64,000 bases of DNA from Trichoplax adhaerens (taxonomy: Eukaryota > Placozoa > Uniplacotomia > Trichoplacea > Trichoplacidae), in the NCBI RefSeq assembly GCF_000150275.1, contig NW_002060960.1:1075316-1139315 (forward strand), read 5' to 3'. Each line of letters starts with the position of its first letter. Position 1 is the stretch's first letter. This document shows positions 24,260 to 37,380 of this stretch, piece after piece. The position numbers and the translations under genes are program-made. The notes under the pieces are model-generated. The model was not told the origin of the DNA. It did no database searches and saw only the letters and a program-made list of their open reading frames with translations.

Positions 24260-27200
24260 TTAACTAATGGTCTGAATTATGGAATATTGGTGATAATTTC
24301 CTTTGCAAATGAACATAGATTGTTCATCATTTCCCTTCATAAATAAATAATCTATTTGAGCACTTTGAAGGACCTGCAGCAATCGAGACGTCATGATATC
24401 GTAAATTAATACCTGACAGCTTTTGCTATCAACGACTGTCAAATAATTCTTCGGCCAAATATAACAGCCACTTAGTAGTAGCAACTGTTGGTTATAGCCT
24501 TCTAAAGTATTCTTGAATCCACGTAGTAACAACTTCTTTCTTCTTATATCGATCATCTAGTAGAAACGTTTTTAGTAATTTAATATCGATTCGTCAAATT
24601 TAGTACAAAGTCGTAATATTTTACCCTAATATCCACTCCTTTTTCAATTACAACACACTCCTTCCATTTATCGTCGCATCCTTCCTGGAAAGTTATTAAA
24701 AATTCAAGTACTTATTGCTTTTAAGAAAAGGATACTACAATATCATTTAAATATGACTACGTACCAACTTTTCAGCGAGCTCATCTCCGAATATCTTGAT
24801 GAAGGTGCTTGCATCCCATTTGCAAAATAAAACGTGACAATCATCACTCAATTCGTCTGTAGGTAGCACAATCTTGCATATAGATTCTTTAGTCCAGATA
24901 TTGATACCGTCAGAAGATAATTTGAATAGTTTGAACTTAATCAAATTATCTTGAATCTTATACCACTGAAATTGAAGTTTTTGACGATCAAAGAGAAAGA
25001 AATTTGTTGAATAATCAGATTGTACAACAGTATCAAGAGTTTGCTAATTTATTTATGAAGAAATTAATTTATCATTTTAAAAAGTATACATGACAACAAA
25101 TACAAAAAAATTACCTGAATTACATGCTTAAAACTACTTATACGCTGGTACATAACTAGGTTATGAATATTACTAAATAAAATTTTCATATCTTCATAAT
25201 ATGTCGGTTCTTCGAAACAGTATGGCATTTCGTCTTGATCGACACATTTTAGAATGATGACGGCAAATTGATTGATGTGATCGTCTTGGTCCTTTAAAAT
25301 TAGGCAAAGTTTATCTTAAATTTGATAAATATCCACGTACGTAAATATATATACAGCACAATAGACCTCTTAAACCTTCATCAATTTATAGAAATTACAC
25401 GAAATATAATTTTTCAAAAGGATTCTGTTACAATTTGGAGAGAGTAAAACTCAACATTCCATTCTATCTACTGCATCTATCAGGTTATTAATGGCATTAT
25501 TACCGTGATGGTTAAAATAAATATTAACTTATGGTCAGACTTTCGGTATCTTGCTGATTCAATTCTCGTATTAGCTGCAGTTCCTTTATGACTTAAAATT
25601 TGTTGCATTTTTCTTACTACATCTGGCATCCCTTTTAAATGACACAACTAGTGAAAACGATTTAAGAATAGTTATAACGTGAATTATCAAATCATACTTT
25701 AATTATGAACACCTCATTATTTTGTAATGATCAGGCATAATTTAGGGATCAGTAGCTTAAATAATCATGCTGTGTACTTACGAAGAATAATTCAAATTAT
25801 TATTGCTTTGAATAAAATTTAAGCATTCGCCAACTGTTAATATCTTATTATTAATCTGTCTTTACCAGTATATAATACATACTCATGTAAGAGTATTATT
25901 AGAAACTAGAAATAAATTTCACGTGAAGTATATTAAGTCTATATTTTGATAATTTTAACAAATTTTAAACTGAAGATGGCACAGTCGTTAGAAGCACCAA
26001 TATCTGACATAGCTTGAATACAATTTATGCTAAGCTTATTTTAGTTAACCTGAATAATTGCGAAATGATGATGTAACTCAGCCAAATTGGGCAAACAATC
26101 TAATTGATTGCATGCATGCCACTGAATGACCACGATAAGCTGCAGATCATCAAACATATAGCACTTATATGACCATTTTGCATGGTATGGCTGCTCTAAG
26201 TAGCTACAAGATATGAGTTCCAAGTTTTTTCCCTGATAAATCTATGGATAAAGAGAGCTTAGTCAAAAAAGAGAAATTTAAGCATAGAATGACAGTAGAG
26301 AATGAAATCTACAAACTACATAATTAATCATCTATCTCATGCTCATAAAATTGCAACTGATCTAAAATTGGCTTGATGCTATACCTCTAATTTCAATTTC
26401 TTGTTCTTCTTGTCTCCATATAATTTTGTGACATGCGGAACATCAAAAATATAGCAACAGCTAGAATCAAGTAATTCAATATTGGAACTATTTTTCATAG
26501 CCAGTCTATCGCCAACGATCACTTTGTTTTGTGGAACTATCCAGTTCAATTTTTTGTCTAATACAGTACGATATCATACACCTTTATTCAGTTTTGAAAT
26601 TCATCATAGCTTGCTCAATTAATAAAATTAAAATAAAGTAACTTGTACGTATAATAGATTACCTTCTAAGTCATAACGAAACAGAGATTGAGTTTTAGTT
26701 TGATTAACGATAAAAAAATGATGACTTTGAGGCATAGACATGAGATGATGCACTTCCTGTACAAAATTAATAGTTGTAAAGGAACTACAACACCTCGAAG
26801 CGATATCAAGTTTCTAACATTTGAAAAGCAAAAAAGGATCAGCATATCTGTACAACATGAAACCTACTTCACGTTCTTCCAGAAGGATTAATAAAGTAAC
26901 TTCATGAAATATACTAGCAATGCTGTCAAAAGGAAGCTATAGGCTTACTAGAATGTCGATATTATGTCCCTTATGTATAGCTAAATATTGGTAATCATCT
27001 GTTATGATCATATCATCAATTGCTTTTGCTGTACAATAAATTGGTTGAAACACATCTTCAAATTGCTCTGTCATGTCGATGATTATAGTATCTCCGTTTT
27101 GTCCTTCGATGTCTAAAAATCCAATGACGTCGCTATAAGCCATTAATAAGACTGGAATTTCACCGTTAATATATTCCACATGATAGAGGTAAGAACTAGA

Positions 27201-30200
27201 ATCAACATATCGAGTACATCTGTATTTGTTGTCATCGAAGCGTTGAATTAATGCAGGAACATCCCAAAGCCGATGGCAATGCCAGTTTTCCAGTTGCCAA
27301 ACCTGTTAAGAAAATGATCATGATAATTTTTACACCCTTAAACTAGGCAATTTTTATTATGTATACTTTTTTACAGAGTTAGATTACTTCTATACGACAT
27401 TCAGGCAGCCTTGAATTTAATTTCATCCAACTTAAAAGACGATTAATCCAGTTACCGTCCTCATTTTTATTAAACTTTAATCGATCATAATTTCGCTGAC
27501 AGACAAGAATATTGTCGCTGCTTCCGAAAAATTTACAATATTCAATCTCGTCTTCACATGACATTGATTTATTGGTAGATTGAATTTCGTTTTCGGTAAT
27601 TTTCCAGATCTATAAAATTAGAAAGTGATAAAAATTAGAATCTAGTATAAAGAAATGAAACTCTATTAATTAATGCTCTTGTTTAATTTTAGCCTAAAGA
27701 TACAGTAACCTAGAATAAATACGAAACTGCTTTTGAAGTTCTTTATAAGTATTTGACCTACATATTCTAGGAATATTCCCGTAGGTGATATACTGACCTT
27801 AAACTATCGATTTTATACATAGTACTTAAGGTACTAATTTAAAGATTTAGCTAAATATTTGTAGGTAGGTATTTGTTATTAAAATTATAGCATGCTGGAA
27901 TGTAAAACAACTTTGAATTAAATTCTAGCTATGAAAATAACTGAGACTCTATTAGTCTAGTTCAATTCTAGCATAAAGATGCTTAACCTAGACTAAATAT
28001 AAGGTGCTTCTGTGGCTTTTAAAAGTATTTGACTTTGCTGTATATGTACTAGAAATATTTTAGTAGAAATATGTAGACCATAAATTATTGATATTACAGA
28101 TAGTACTTATGGTACTTAATGAAAAATATAACTATATGCAATTATTAAAGATATCTCTTAGTAAAGTATCAGAGTTCTGTAATAAAAATGTAGGCGTTCG
28201 TGGTATATTAGCACTCACATCAGCCTCCTTCCTTCTGTTAGAAATTGTTAGCAGAAATGGGCGATTGGTAATATCAGATGAGAATTCCAGATTGGAGAAA
28301 TTTGTTTTAGAGAGTTTACGGCTTTTACTGTTAACAAATCGAAGTTTTTCTTCCATAATTAGGTTATATACTATCCATTCAATGGCTGGTTTAGCCTTAT
28401 AAAAATCGAAATAACGTTGTTACTAAAAATATAATTTATCCAGGAAGCTATTAATCTATCCTATTTCGTTTTTCACTATTAGTAAGTATTAAAGGTTTTA
28501 TTTTCTTTGCTATTTAGATCACATATATTTGCTGTACAGAATAAATTTCCTTAAATTAATATACGAGTACTAGAAATATACTTATTCAGTCCATAAACTT
28601 TATAAAATATTTGCTTACATTTCACTGCGTAAAGCCTTATAATAAGAATACCACATCTATAATCATTTATGAAGAACTTTAGAGAATTTACTACTTACTT
28701 TTTTACCGCCCTTGATCTCTTCAAAGGAGAAGGCTAGAAATTTCCCATCAGAGGAAATCTTAATATCAGTAACTTGGGTATGTTGATTTTCGATCTTACA
28801 GTTAATAACTTTTCTGGATGACTCATAATTCTTAACCTGTGGTACAGCACGCTTATAGTATTAATTCAAAATAGTTTTTGTCTGGCAACGACATCTAAGA
28901 AGTGTTTTTATACCGTCGCTAACAGTTTGTTATTTTCGAACAAAAACTTGCCTATACGTTGAAATTACGCTGAAAAACTTACATGGACCCTCTGATTCGG
29001 TATATCTTCTTTATTACAACCAAATGCTAGTAGTAGATGTTCGCTACGTGAACTAGAACAACTTGGTAATAAGCTTCCAGAATGGCTTACCATGGTTCTT
29101 GACTCAATCCACGTTGGAATATTGGCACTTTGATGGCTAAAATAGTAAATAATAAAATACAGAGTATTCGTTCATTCAGAAGAGGAATAACAGCTTAGAG
29201 ATTGATTGCAGTTAAAACAGAAATTTCAAAGCACAGTACTTTTACCTTGATATTTTCCAGTACGGGCCAAGACCACATTTGGTATTTTTTTCAGCAATCA
29301 CTAGTGCTCTTTGCATAATCCAGCTATTTGGTTTAGCGCTAATTAATAGGAACTGCACGAAATCCATTTTATCAATATCCAAAAAAGATTCGTTTCGTAA
29401 ATACAAATCCAGCAGGTGTTTCATTTTATCGCATCTCTATAGAAAAGTTATAAAGAGATTACAACTGCATCTAGGCTAACGTTCAAAAATTTAGAGGAAA
29501 TATGAATTAGAGCATGCACCATTTAATTGCTTTCCATCTTCCGCGATTATGTTAGATCTGAAGTAGACTAACTTGAAGAGACTACTAATACACATCTACA
29601 GGGAACTACCCTTTTGAGTTTACCTAAGTTAAAACTTATACCAATACTTTAGGCTAAATTAGGATAAATTTCTCAATAAAGTAGTATTACTATTCATTTC
29701 AGAGCTACAATATTTATGCTTTTCATTATTAGTAATTACACTAGATTAGTTCCTAAATGTGCAACCAAGCTAACTTGAAGAGACTGCCAATATATGCCCA
29801 CGGAAATACCATTCCGAGTCTACGCTAGTTAAAAGTTATACCAATAATTTCAGCTATATTGGGTTAAATTCCTCGATAAAGTAGCATTACTACCGTATAT
29901 ATTTATACTAATGGAATTTTGCTTTAAGATAAAATATAGTAAACCGAATTACTTTAAAAACCTCGATAACATTAACTTTATTACCTCCTCAAGCTTCTCG
30001 TTGTTTACTTTCTTCGATTCCAGATATCCAATATATTCTTGCAAATCGATTCTTAGATCATGCAAATTTTTTATCTGCCTTAGTTTCGCAGTTATCCAAT
30101 TAAAATCCAATAAGATCGTTTCTATAGATTGATAGTCTTCAGCTTGAATAGCATGTTTGATAAAATTTTTATAAAAGTATATGTTGCATTGGCTAGTGTC

Positions 30201-33200
30201 TGGATATTTTGTATTATAAAGCCTCATATAATATCGAATCAATAGCTGATTTAATGCCTTTCGTTTTGACCACGGCAAGTCTTGAAAATAAGTCATAGCA
30301 TTTTCTTTTATAGTAAAGCAGATCCTTTCAATGCTGAAATTCAGTATTCAGAACGCAAATAATAAATATGAAGATTATACTGCTTGCTTGTTACACAAAT
30401 AGTAGCCAATTCAATTTCATGAACTAGAAATATTGCCTAAGTTTGAGTAATTTTCAATTTATGAAGACCATATATGCTATTCTACTTTCTTGCCAATTTA
30501 AATTAAATCCAAAGATTTTTACTCGCTGTTAATTTATTGACGTTTCAATTCAAATTCTTTACAGCCTATTTCAAGGCTGTAATCGTTTCTTCATTTTAGT
30601 TAAGTACCAATTTTTTCTTTAAAAAATCTGCAATTATTTGCTATTATATTGACAAATATTGGTATCGTTCCTCAACATTAAATGATCGACATAAGTATTT
30701 TTAATGTGTTTCTTTTATCAAAGTAATTTTGATTATTTATGATTTTAATTGCGAAATAAGAGTGGTAAAGATAATTATTAAAGCTTCTGAAAGAGAAGTA
30801 TTATCAAAAGCTACTTTTACTTTTATCGGCTAATACAATAACCGCTATTTTTACAAGTAAAACTAAAAAAGTGGTTAATAAAGGGCAAATATTCGCAATT
30901 ACAAGTCGGCCACAAATCTTAGGCACCAAATTTATCTAAGTATAGATCCATTACAACGTAAATGCTTAACCCATTTTCAGCTAAAGCAATTAATCAATCA
31001 TCTTAAAAGCTCTTGACCCACAATGCATATTGGCGATAATTATTTATGCCCCTAATTTGATTTTTTATCTATTGCCATTTCGCAAAACTTAGAATCCGTG
31101 ATATGAAAAGATGTTTTTATGCCCATACTCCATCTAAATACCTTACTTACGGTACAAAGTACTGCAATTTTTATCTACAAATTAGGGTTTTAAAGACATT
31201 ACGTTTCAATTTATCTATCTATTTTGATGAGTTACTATTTGGCATATTTATTCCTCATGTCTTCACGATTCAGCGAACCATAAAAAGTAAAAATGGTCAT
31301 GTTGTACTTTAAGTAAGACTGTGATATAAAATGGGCACGCTCCGAATTGTTGAAGTTATACCCATATGTAAAAAAAAATACCAATTGGGATTATCTGCTT
31401 TACCGTTAAAAAATTTGAAAGTACTGGAAGTATTGTCGACTCTGCGCCTATTATTAAAAAAAATTGCGAACTGAAAAGATGTTAGAGATTCAAAAAGTAT
31501 TTGGAATTTCACCCTATTGTAACCGTTAGAGTATTGTCTCTTGAACTAGGTATGTTATATTTCGTGACAAGTTTGATTATTTGAATATCCGTTAGATCGC
31601 TAGACTTTCATTAATAATTCGGAATGATTGATGATAATAATTAAGGAATATTGGCAGTCATATGCTTAGCATAAGTTTGTAGTAACTATTGCAATCATAT
31701 ATAGATATGAAATCGATTAAGGTGTGAGAAAAATATGTTGCACTATGATCTTAAAATTTAAGTCAATCTTTTACTTCGCTATCAGATATTCCAAGGCCTA
31801 TCGTCCATTACATAATAAAAAACTTGAACAGCGCATCCTACAGTTTGCATATGTACTCACCATTTTCAAATGAAGAATGCAAAGCTAGAAAATCTGCAAG
31901 TGTTGATCTTTACGGATTAGCTGCTGGCGATTCTACTTTCCTAAATAATATCATCTTTTCTGGTGAAGCTATCATTTATACTTCATCCTTTATCCGTAAG
32001 CATAATTGCAGAGTTTTAGGATTAGAGAAACCATCACATTACAATCCATTAGTAGAGAAAACGGAAAAGTTACATGTTTGGTGTGGATTGACGAAACATG
32101 GACTTATTGGCCCATTTTATTTCTGCGGCTTAATTAATGAAGAAAACTATTTTTCTTTGTTAAAAAGTATGATGATTTCAATGCTAGGGGCTAAAGCAAC
32201 TTGAAACCGGAATATTTCATCAAGACGATGCTTTGTCACATCAAGCTACTGCAATTAAAGAACTTTTAAATGATAGCTTTCCTAATAGCTAGATTGGTTT
32301 GCAGAGGCCAATTACTTGGCCAGCTAAATCACCCGATTTAAACTCTTGTGATTTTTTCTTATGGGGATACAATCAAAACCAGACTGTAGTGTATTTAGAA
32401 TATACTGTAACTATATTCTACTCTTAAATATAGACATGTTGTATTGCGCTTATATTTAGACAGAACTACAGTCCGCTTACTCTACATTCATATATAGCCT
32501 ACTGTATTTAGTTATTACGGTACTCGCTGTTTTCTACAATCATCTGCTATTTTGTAATCTGTTATGGTATATGTTGTATCTAATTCCACAATCCTATTCT
32601 CTGCATGTGCTCTATCTTTAAAACTATAAATACCGGCGATTTCTACCTCAGAGTTCATTAGCCTCTCAGTTAGTCTTCTAGTTAGTCTCTCACAGTCTAA
32701 TACTTCTACTCGTTACTCACGACAGCTTGCACGCTGATCTACCGTAACTACCTCACTGTACTTCACATTACTAACCTACAATAAAGCATAACTTTTATAA
32801 ACCCTTTGTTGTAATAATTGTAAATGGCGACTAAATCTCAATCCTCTGAGATATCGAACCCTCCATCACACAGACTAACTAAATATCATATCAATCTATG
32901 AATTACCTAGAGATTTGTGTCGATGACATATGCAAAAATCTACCAAGCGAAAGATTGCAAAAGCTTTTACCAATTTTAAACAGAGGATAGGTCTATGTAT
33001 ACAGGTTGAAGGAGGTCCCATACAATATCTCTGCATTGGATGTTTATAATCTTATAAAGCTTTCTTTTTTGCAGTAGTTTAAATTTGAGCCAAATTAGTG
33101 ATGTAGTTATGCGCGTATATACTAATTTATTTTGTATATTCTTGGCACACCTTATCGACTTAATGATATATAGTCATCGTATTTCTAACAGTAATGGTTA

Positions 33201-34761
33201 GATTACTGCTTTTGATGGATTATGCTTATACTTGTGTTAATTAAGATATAGCATATGAAATATTACTAATGTTGTTTACTCGTAGAACAACTATAACTAT
33301 TGAAAGAAATCGTAAATTGGGAGTTTTACGTCATATTTGAATAAGAAAAATAATAAATATTATCTCATTCTATGCTTGCCATTAAAATTTTTCTCACTGC
33401 TGTCTTGCTATGATAGGATTTAATCGCGGAACTTTACCCAACACCCCTTATAAGGAACCAAAAATATTACAGACTTGAAGATTATATTTAGTACAAATGT
33501 GATTCCGGTCATCATATTATTATTACGACACTTAAAATCTTGATAAAATTAAAAAGTCAATACTGTGACTTTATATTGAAGATCTTCGTTTAGATCAGTT
33601 AATCTTCTATTTTTTTACATATCATAACCTTGTGCAGCTATGATTTATTATACTTTAAAGCCTGACCTTATAGAGTAACAAAGTTACAAATAATTCTATA
33701 TGTTATTATTCTATATGTTATTAAAATGGCAACTTAAATTCGAGAAAATGTTTAATTAAAGTACTATATGAAGTTGCCAAATCCCTATCCTGTACTCTTT
33801 TTTAAGTTATCATATCATAACCCCCTGCTTTAACTTGTAAACCGGTCAAAGTATATACTCTATTTAGAGCCGTATACTTAACGGGTAGGAGGTATTGGAC
33901 CTCTAACATACAATAGTACTATATAGATTTCATACTTAAGAAGCTTAAACTTTAAAATATTAGCTTGTAATATTACAATAATATTATGAAGTAATTCGTT
34001 TTGAAATTAAGATAGCAATTTGAATTCGAGAAGACGTTTGCCTGAAGTATTGTATGAAGTAACCGAATTCCTATCTGTTACGAATTAGGAATAGCCCTAA
34101 CTTGCAATAAGGATTGAGAGAGTGATTTCTACCCTTTACTATTGTTACTTGAAATACCAGACAATTGGTATTCCAAGGCATATATATATTACATATACAC
34201 TATTGCAGGTTGATACGAGTATATCATAACCTTTGTGAAACTATTAACTATACTCTGCTCTAGAGCTATATATGAACGAATACCTTACTTCAGGTAATCG
34301 TCGTGAATTAATGGAAATACATGTAATTTTAACGCAAATTTTAAAATTTCAGATGGAATTACGGTAGTATTCCGGTAATGTCTTCGTCGAGTCTGATACG
34401 AAGCCCTAGCTACGGAATATGTCTAAAGATAGCTATCACATGCTAATTTTTTGGGTGTAATTGAATATTAAATAAAGCAATTTCTACACTTCCTACACGG
34501 CAAAATTTAGACTTAATTGGTAGATTAACTTCATTACTTAAATTAAATTTCCGTCAGGCTGTAAGTAATATAGTTCATAGCCTCGGAAGATAATTTAGAA
34601 TTTACATACCTATCGTCTTCATCAGATTGCAATAATCCGTAATGGCTAAATTCTTTCAACAAAGAAACTGTATAGACCGTATCAGATTCCCATACTGTAG
34701 CGATGATGTCAACTGGTATCCGCCATAATTTAGGAAACAGTGCCAGCAAATTGAATAGCTT
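24260..34761 (-). CDS. APAF1-like protein: winged-helix, helical and beta-propeller part
   Basis: Minus-strand exons run from 34,610-34,761 to a stop at 24,260. The first reads LALFPKLWRIPVDIIATVWE, matching the winged-helix domain of APAF1-type NTPases. Exon 29,953-30,304 reads DLPWSKRKALNQLLIRYYMR and LLDFNWITAKLRQI, like the APAF1 helical domain (compare its SLDWIKAKTEL). Then 29,246-29,436 (ISAKPNSWIMQRALVIAEKN). Further exons lie at about 28,981-29,138, 28,700-28,836, 27,384-27,610, 26,951-27,302, 26,662-26,759, 26,388-26,540, 26,050-26,226, 25,524-25,640, 25,113-25,293, 24,763-25,045, 24,620-24,690 and 24,260-24,556. These later exons look like a strongly diverged propeller (for example DIKISSDGKFLAFSF) with few classic WD pairs. 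APAF1-type proteins assemble the apoptosome. Probably one gene with the CARD exons at 37,381-38,056. Exon edges are approximate. Confidence 0.7.
27657..28117. repeat. Diverged tandem duplication inside an intron (about 285-bp period)
   Basis: About 27,657-27,835 (GAAACTCTATTA ... AAGGTACT) is repeated with many changes at about 27,942-28,117 (GAGACTCTATTA ... ATGGTACT). Shared words include AAGTATTTGAC, CTAG..TAAATA and the ending AGTACTTA-GGTACT. A third partial match lies near 28,510-28,610. Confidence 0.75.
29571..29905. repeat. Diverged tandem duplication inside an intron (about 200-bp period)
   Basis: CTAACTTGAAGAGACT occurs near 29,568 and again near 29,770. The units stay alignable through TTATACCAAT, GGTTAAATT/GGATAAATT and GATAAAGTAGCATTACTA. 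They lie between two exons of the APAF1-like gene. Confidence 0.8.
31790..32366 (+). pseudogene. Broken Tc1/mariner-type transposase
   Basis: The + strand shows FLNNIIFSGEAIIYTSSFIR, HVWCGLTKHGLIGPFYFCG, then in the next frame FHQDDALSHQ and ITWPAKSPDLNSCDFFLWG. These are the hallmark segments of the IS630-Tc1-mariner DDE domain (compare FSDEA, VWCG, QDGAPxH and SPDLNP). The frame shifts by one between about 32,180 and 32,203. A TAG lies at 32,290-32,292, and FSDE has become FSGE, losing the first catalytic Asp. The N-terminal DNA-binding part is not visible. It cannot encode a working enzyme. It lies in antisense orientation within the large intron of the APAF1-like gene, 19 bp before a solo LTR. 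Confidence 0.85.
32385..32870 (+). mobile_element. Solo LTR with perfect 5-bp target duplication
   Basis: 486 bp starting TGTAGTGTATTTAG and ending CCTCCATCACA, flanked by CAGAC at 32,380-32,384 and 32,871-32,875. It contains TATAAATA at 32,625-32,632 and AATAAA at 32,780-32,785 in the order expected of U3-R-U5. No internal retroelement genes follow, so it is a solo LTR left by recombination. The host is the large APAF1-like intron, in antisense orientation. Confidence 0.85.
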
Positions 34762-35222
34762 CTGTTTCTGTTGGTCTAATTAAATTATTAGGATGATTAT
34801 GAACATACATTTATATTAACTCTAACATAAATAGGAATTCATTCCATCTGGAACAAAAATGCATAAAAATACAACTAACAAACTTAAGCTTCATAAATTA
34901 CTGGCAACAAACTCAAATAAGCTGCTTTGGGAGGTCTTTAATACAATTAGGTCTAAGTAATAGTTGTGTAAATGAGTAAAATGAAATCTATCCTAATTTA
35001 GTATATGTTCATGTTGCTATTCTCAATAAAATTATTCAATATCGCAGTAAAAATTGGGGAAAATGTGATCCCTGAAGGAAAGCTGTTTGGTGGAGTCTAA
35101 TAAATTTCTTATTGAATAAATGCATATTGAACGATATACTTCTAAATACAGTAATTATTTTTAGTTTAGAACATTTGATATAGCAATCATACATGATTTA
35201 AATTTAATAAAAAAGCTGTATT

Positions 35223-35713
35223 TGTAGAGCTTACTTTTAAATACGGTAGAGTCTATTTTTAGTAAAAGTATTAGTTTACCCCAGACTGTAGCATAATTCT
35301 AAGACTGTAACATAACTCTAAATATGTATCATCTATATTTAAGAATTTACTCTTTGGAAATATCTTGTACTCTAGCTAACTTATACCGTAGCACTAGCTT
35401 AATATAGAAGTAACCTATTTTCATGAATCATTCGCGCCTATAAATAATTTCCTCCTGCTGTGCTTCTAACATTATAACAGCTATTTTCTTTCGTCTATCT
35501 CGTTGTTTAGTTCTGGTAGTTGCACGGTAAGCTTGCACGCTTTATCTGTTCTACACTACTATAGTTATTCGACTAATCACGTCGTTACTCGCACATTAGA
35601 TAATGTTACACGATTATTCTCTTACACTCGCTCAATAAAGGTTACTCTTCCGTTAAGTATTCTATTGTACTATTGCGACTAATGGCAAACTCTCAATCTT
35701 CCGAAACATCACA
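35223..35713 (+). mobile_element. Solo LTR with perfect 5-bp target duplication
   Basis: 491 bp starting TGTAGAGCTTAC and ending GAAACATCACA, flanked by GTATT at 35,218-35,222 and 35,714-35,718. TATAAATA at 35,439-35,446 and AATAAA at 35,634-35,639. Its right two-thirds match the partial LTR at 16,236-16,555 closely, so both come from one family. No internal genes remain. Confidence 0.87.
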
Positions 35714-37013
35714 GTATTTAACGGTGTTTTGCACTCAATTAATTAGTTAAGCATAATAATTATGGTATAATTTCCATAACAATATTCAGTAGTAAGTTTA
35801 ATAGGCATACTGTACATATTGAACTTTATTTGTTCAATTTTCAAGAAATGTTTTGTCATCAGCTTGAACATGGTTATAATATTAATTAGAATAATATTAT
35901 TAGGTCTATCTAAATTTTACAGCAATCCTTTGATTTTGATACCTTAACGGCAAGAAGGTAATCAGTAAATTAATTTTTATTAATGGAAGAATATCTGTAT
36001 AGCCTAGATGTTCTTCATTACTAAAAACTTTTCATTATTATTCTTTCACTTCTTTTGGAAAAGGAAAATAAATAGCTTGTAATGGTATATATGAATAAGT
36101 CGTCAGTGTAAGCTGCGAAAAGACATCGTGTTAATAGCTATTCTTTCTTAGAATAACATTTTGTATCAGTGTCAATAAGTCAACTTCAAATAGATGGTCA
36201 TCAAACTTGATAAAATAAGAAAATTTAATACGTTAATGCAGACTGTGCAACTACCATTACACTGTTACAAAGTAGCGCAATACTCTCACATTTACATGGA
36301 ATTCTATGCTTCTATATCAAGACGAAATAGTATGAAGATAAATACTAAATTTGTTTACAAATAAAATCATAGATAGTCAAAATATTTCCTCCGTCAATGG
36401 TATTACATTTGTTTATGAGACGGTTCATAAGGATATAGTCCAGTCTCTTTTCGATAAATTCAAAATAAAAGCTGATCGATATCTACGTCCTCAATATTTC
36501 TAAAATTTATAAATTCGTTGTAGAATTTTAAAATTAGTTTCGTAAAGTTCTAGTTTGCAAATTTTAAGAATACAGAAATTTTGAATCCGATTAGTGAAAA
36601 TAAAAGATGATACAGAAAACTGTAGTACAACGTCTACACTTATCCTTTCTATCTTATTGAAATGAACAAGAGTTCCTTTTTTTTGGAGGTTATTATGATG
36701 GAGGGTTCGAAGGGTCAGATAATGTGGTTTTAGTTGCCATGCAGAGAATTGCACAAGGAGTTTAAGAAAAGAGGATACTTTATTGTAGATAGTAGTTAGG
36801 TACAATGTGATAATTACGGTAGGTCAGCGTGGTAGCTGCCGTGAGTAAAGTGTGAATACTAACTGTGACTAATAATGCAACTTAACAAATCTAAGGTAGA
36901 AAATGGCGGTATTTATAGCTATGGCATTAAAACACATGCAGAGAATATTATTGTAGGATTAGATACAACGCTGTTACAGTGTAACTACCAAATTCGCCAC
37001 TTCTAGTTGCCTA

Positions 37014-37142
37014 NNNNNNNNNNNNNNNNNNNNNNNNNNNNNNNNNNNNNNNNNNNNNNNNNNNNNNNNNNNNNNNNNNNNNNNNNNNNNNNNNNNNNNN
37101 NNNNNNNNNNNNNNNNNNNNNNNNNNNNNNNNNNNNNNNNNN
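37014..37142. other. Assembly gap
   Basis: Run of N. It falls between the CARD-encoding exons and the rest of the APAF1-like locus. Confidence 0.99.
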
Positions 37143-37380
37143 CCTTTTGTTAAAAAAACTTTAGCATATCGCTAATTTTACTTTTAGATTTTAAGTATCC
37201 ATGTCAATAAAACATATATATGTTCTAGTTACAGTTGGTGCCAAAACATCGAATGTTTTAGTAAATACTTTATTAGAGTCATTTTTTACGTACTACTTTA
37301 TCCATTGAGATTAAATTTGTGATTGTAATTTCAGCTTTATATATTTATCAATATAAATAAGTACGTAAATAAATACTAAC

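Larger units (their letters stand above)
30305..34609. other. Large intron of the APAF1-like gene carrying mobile elements
   Basis: This 4.3-kb interval sits between two in-order exons of the same gene. It holds a dead mariner-type transposase, a solo LTR, and at about 33,690-33,790 versus 33,985-34,080 a diverged direct repeat (core AATTCGAGAA..ATGTTT and TATATGAAGT). No host exon was recognised in it. Confidence 0.65.
34765..37380. other. Interval where the NB-ARC nucleotide-binding exons would be expected
   Basis: Between the CARD exons and the winged-helix exon of the APAF1-like locus. I found no P-loop (GxGxxGK[ST]), no kinase-2 aspartates and no GxP motif in either strand. It holds a solo LTR and the 129-base N run, and minus-strand open stretches near 36,120-36,220 and 36,370-36,470 that I cannot place. 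The NTPase exons may be unrecognisably diverged, partly in the gap, or absent. Confidence 0.4.

Noticed and set aside
28088-28402. 104-codon frame on the + strand
   Set aside because: Lies inside an intron or exon of the minus-strand APAF1-like gene, starts in a duplicated intron block and has no family resemblance.
36500-36805. 101-codon minus-strand frame between the CARD and winged-helix exons
   Set aside because: No NB-ARC motif, Phe/Leu/Ile-rich as expected of chance AT-rich translation, and no convincing splice sites linking it to neighbours.
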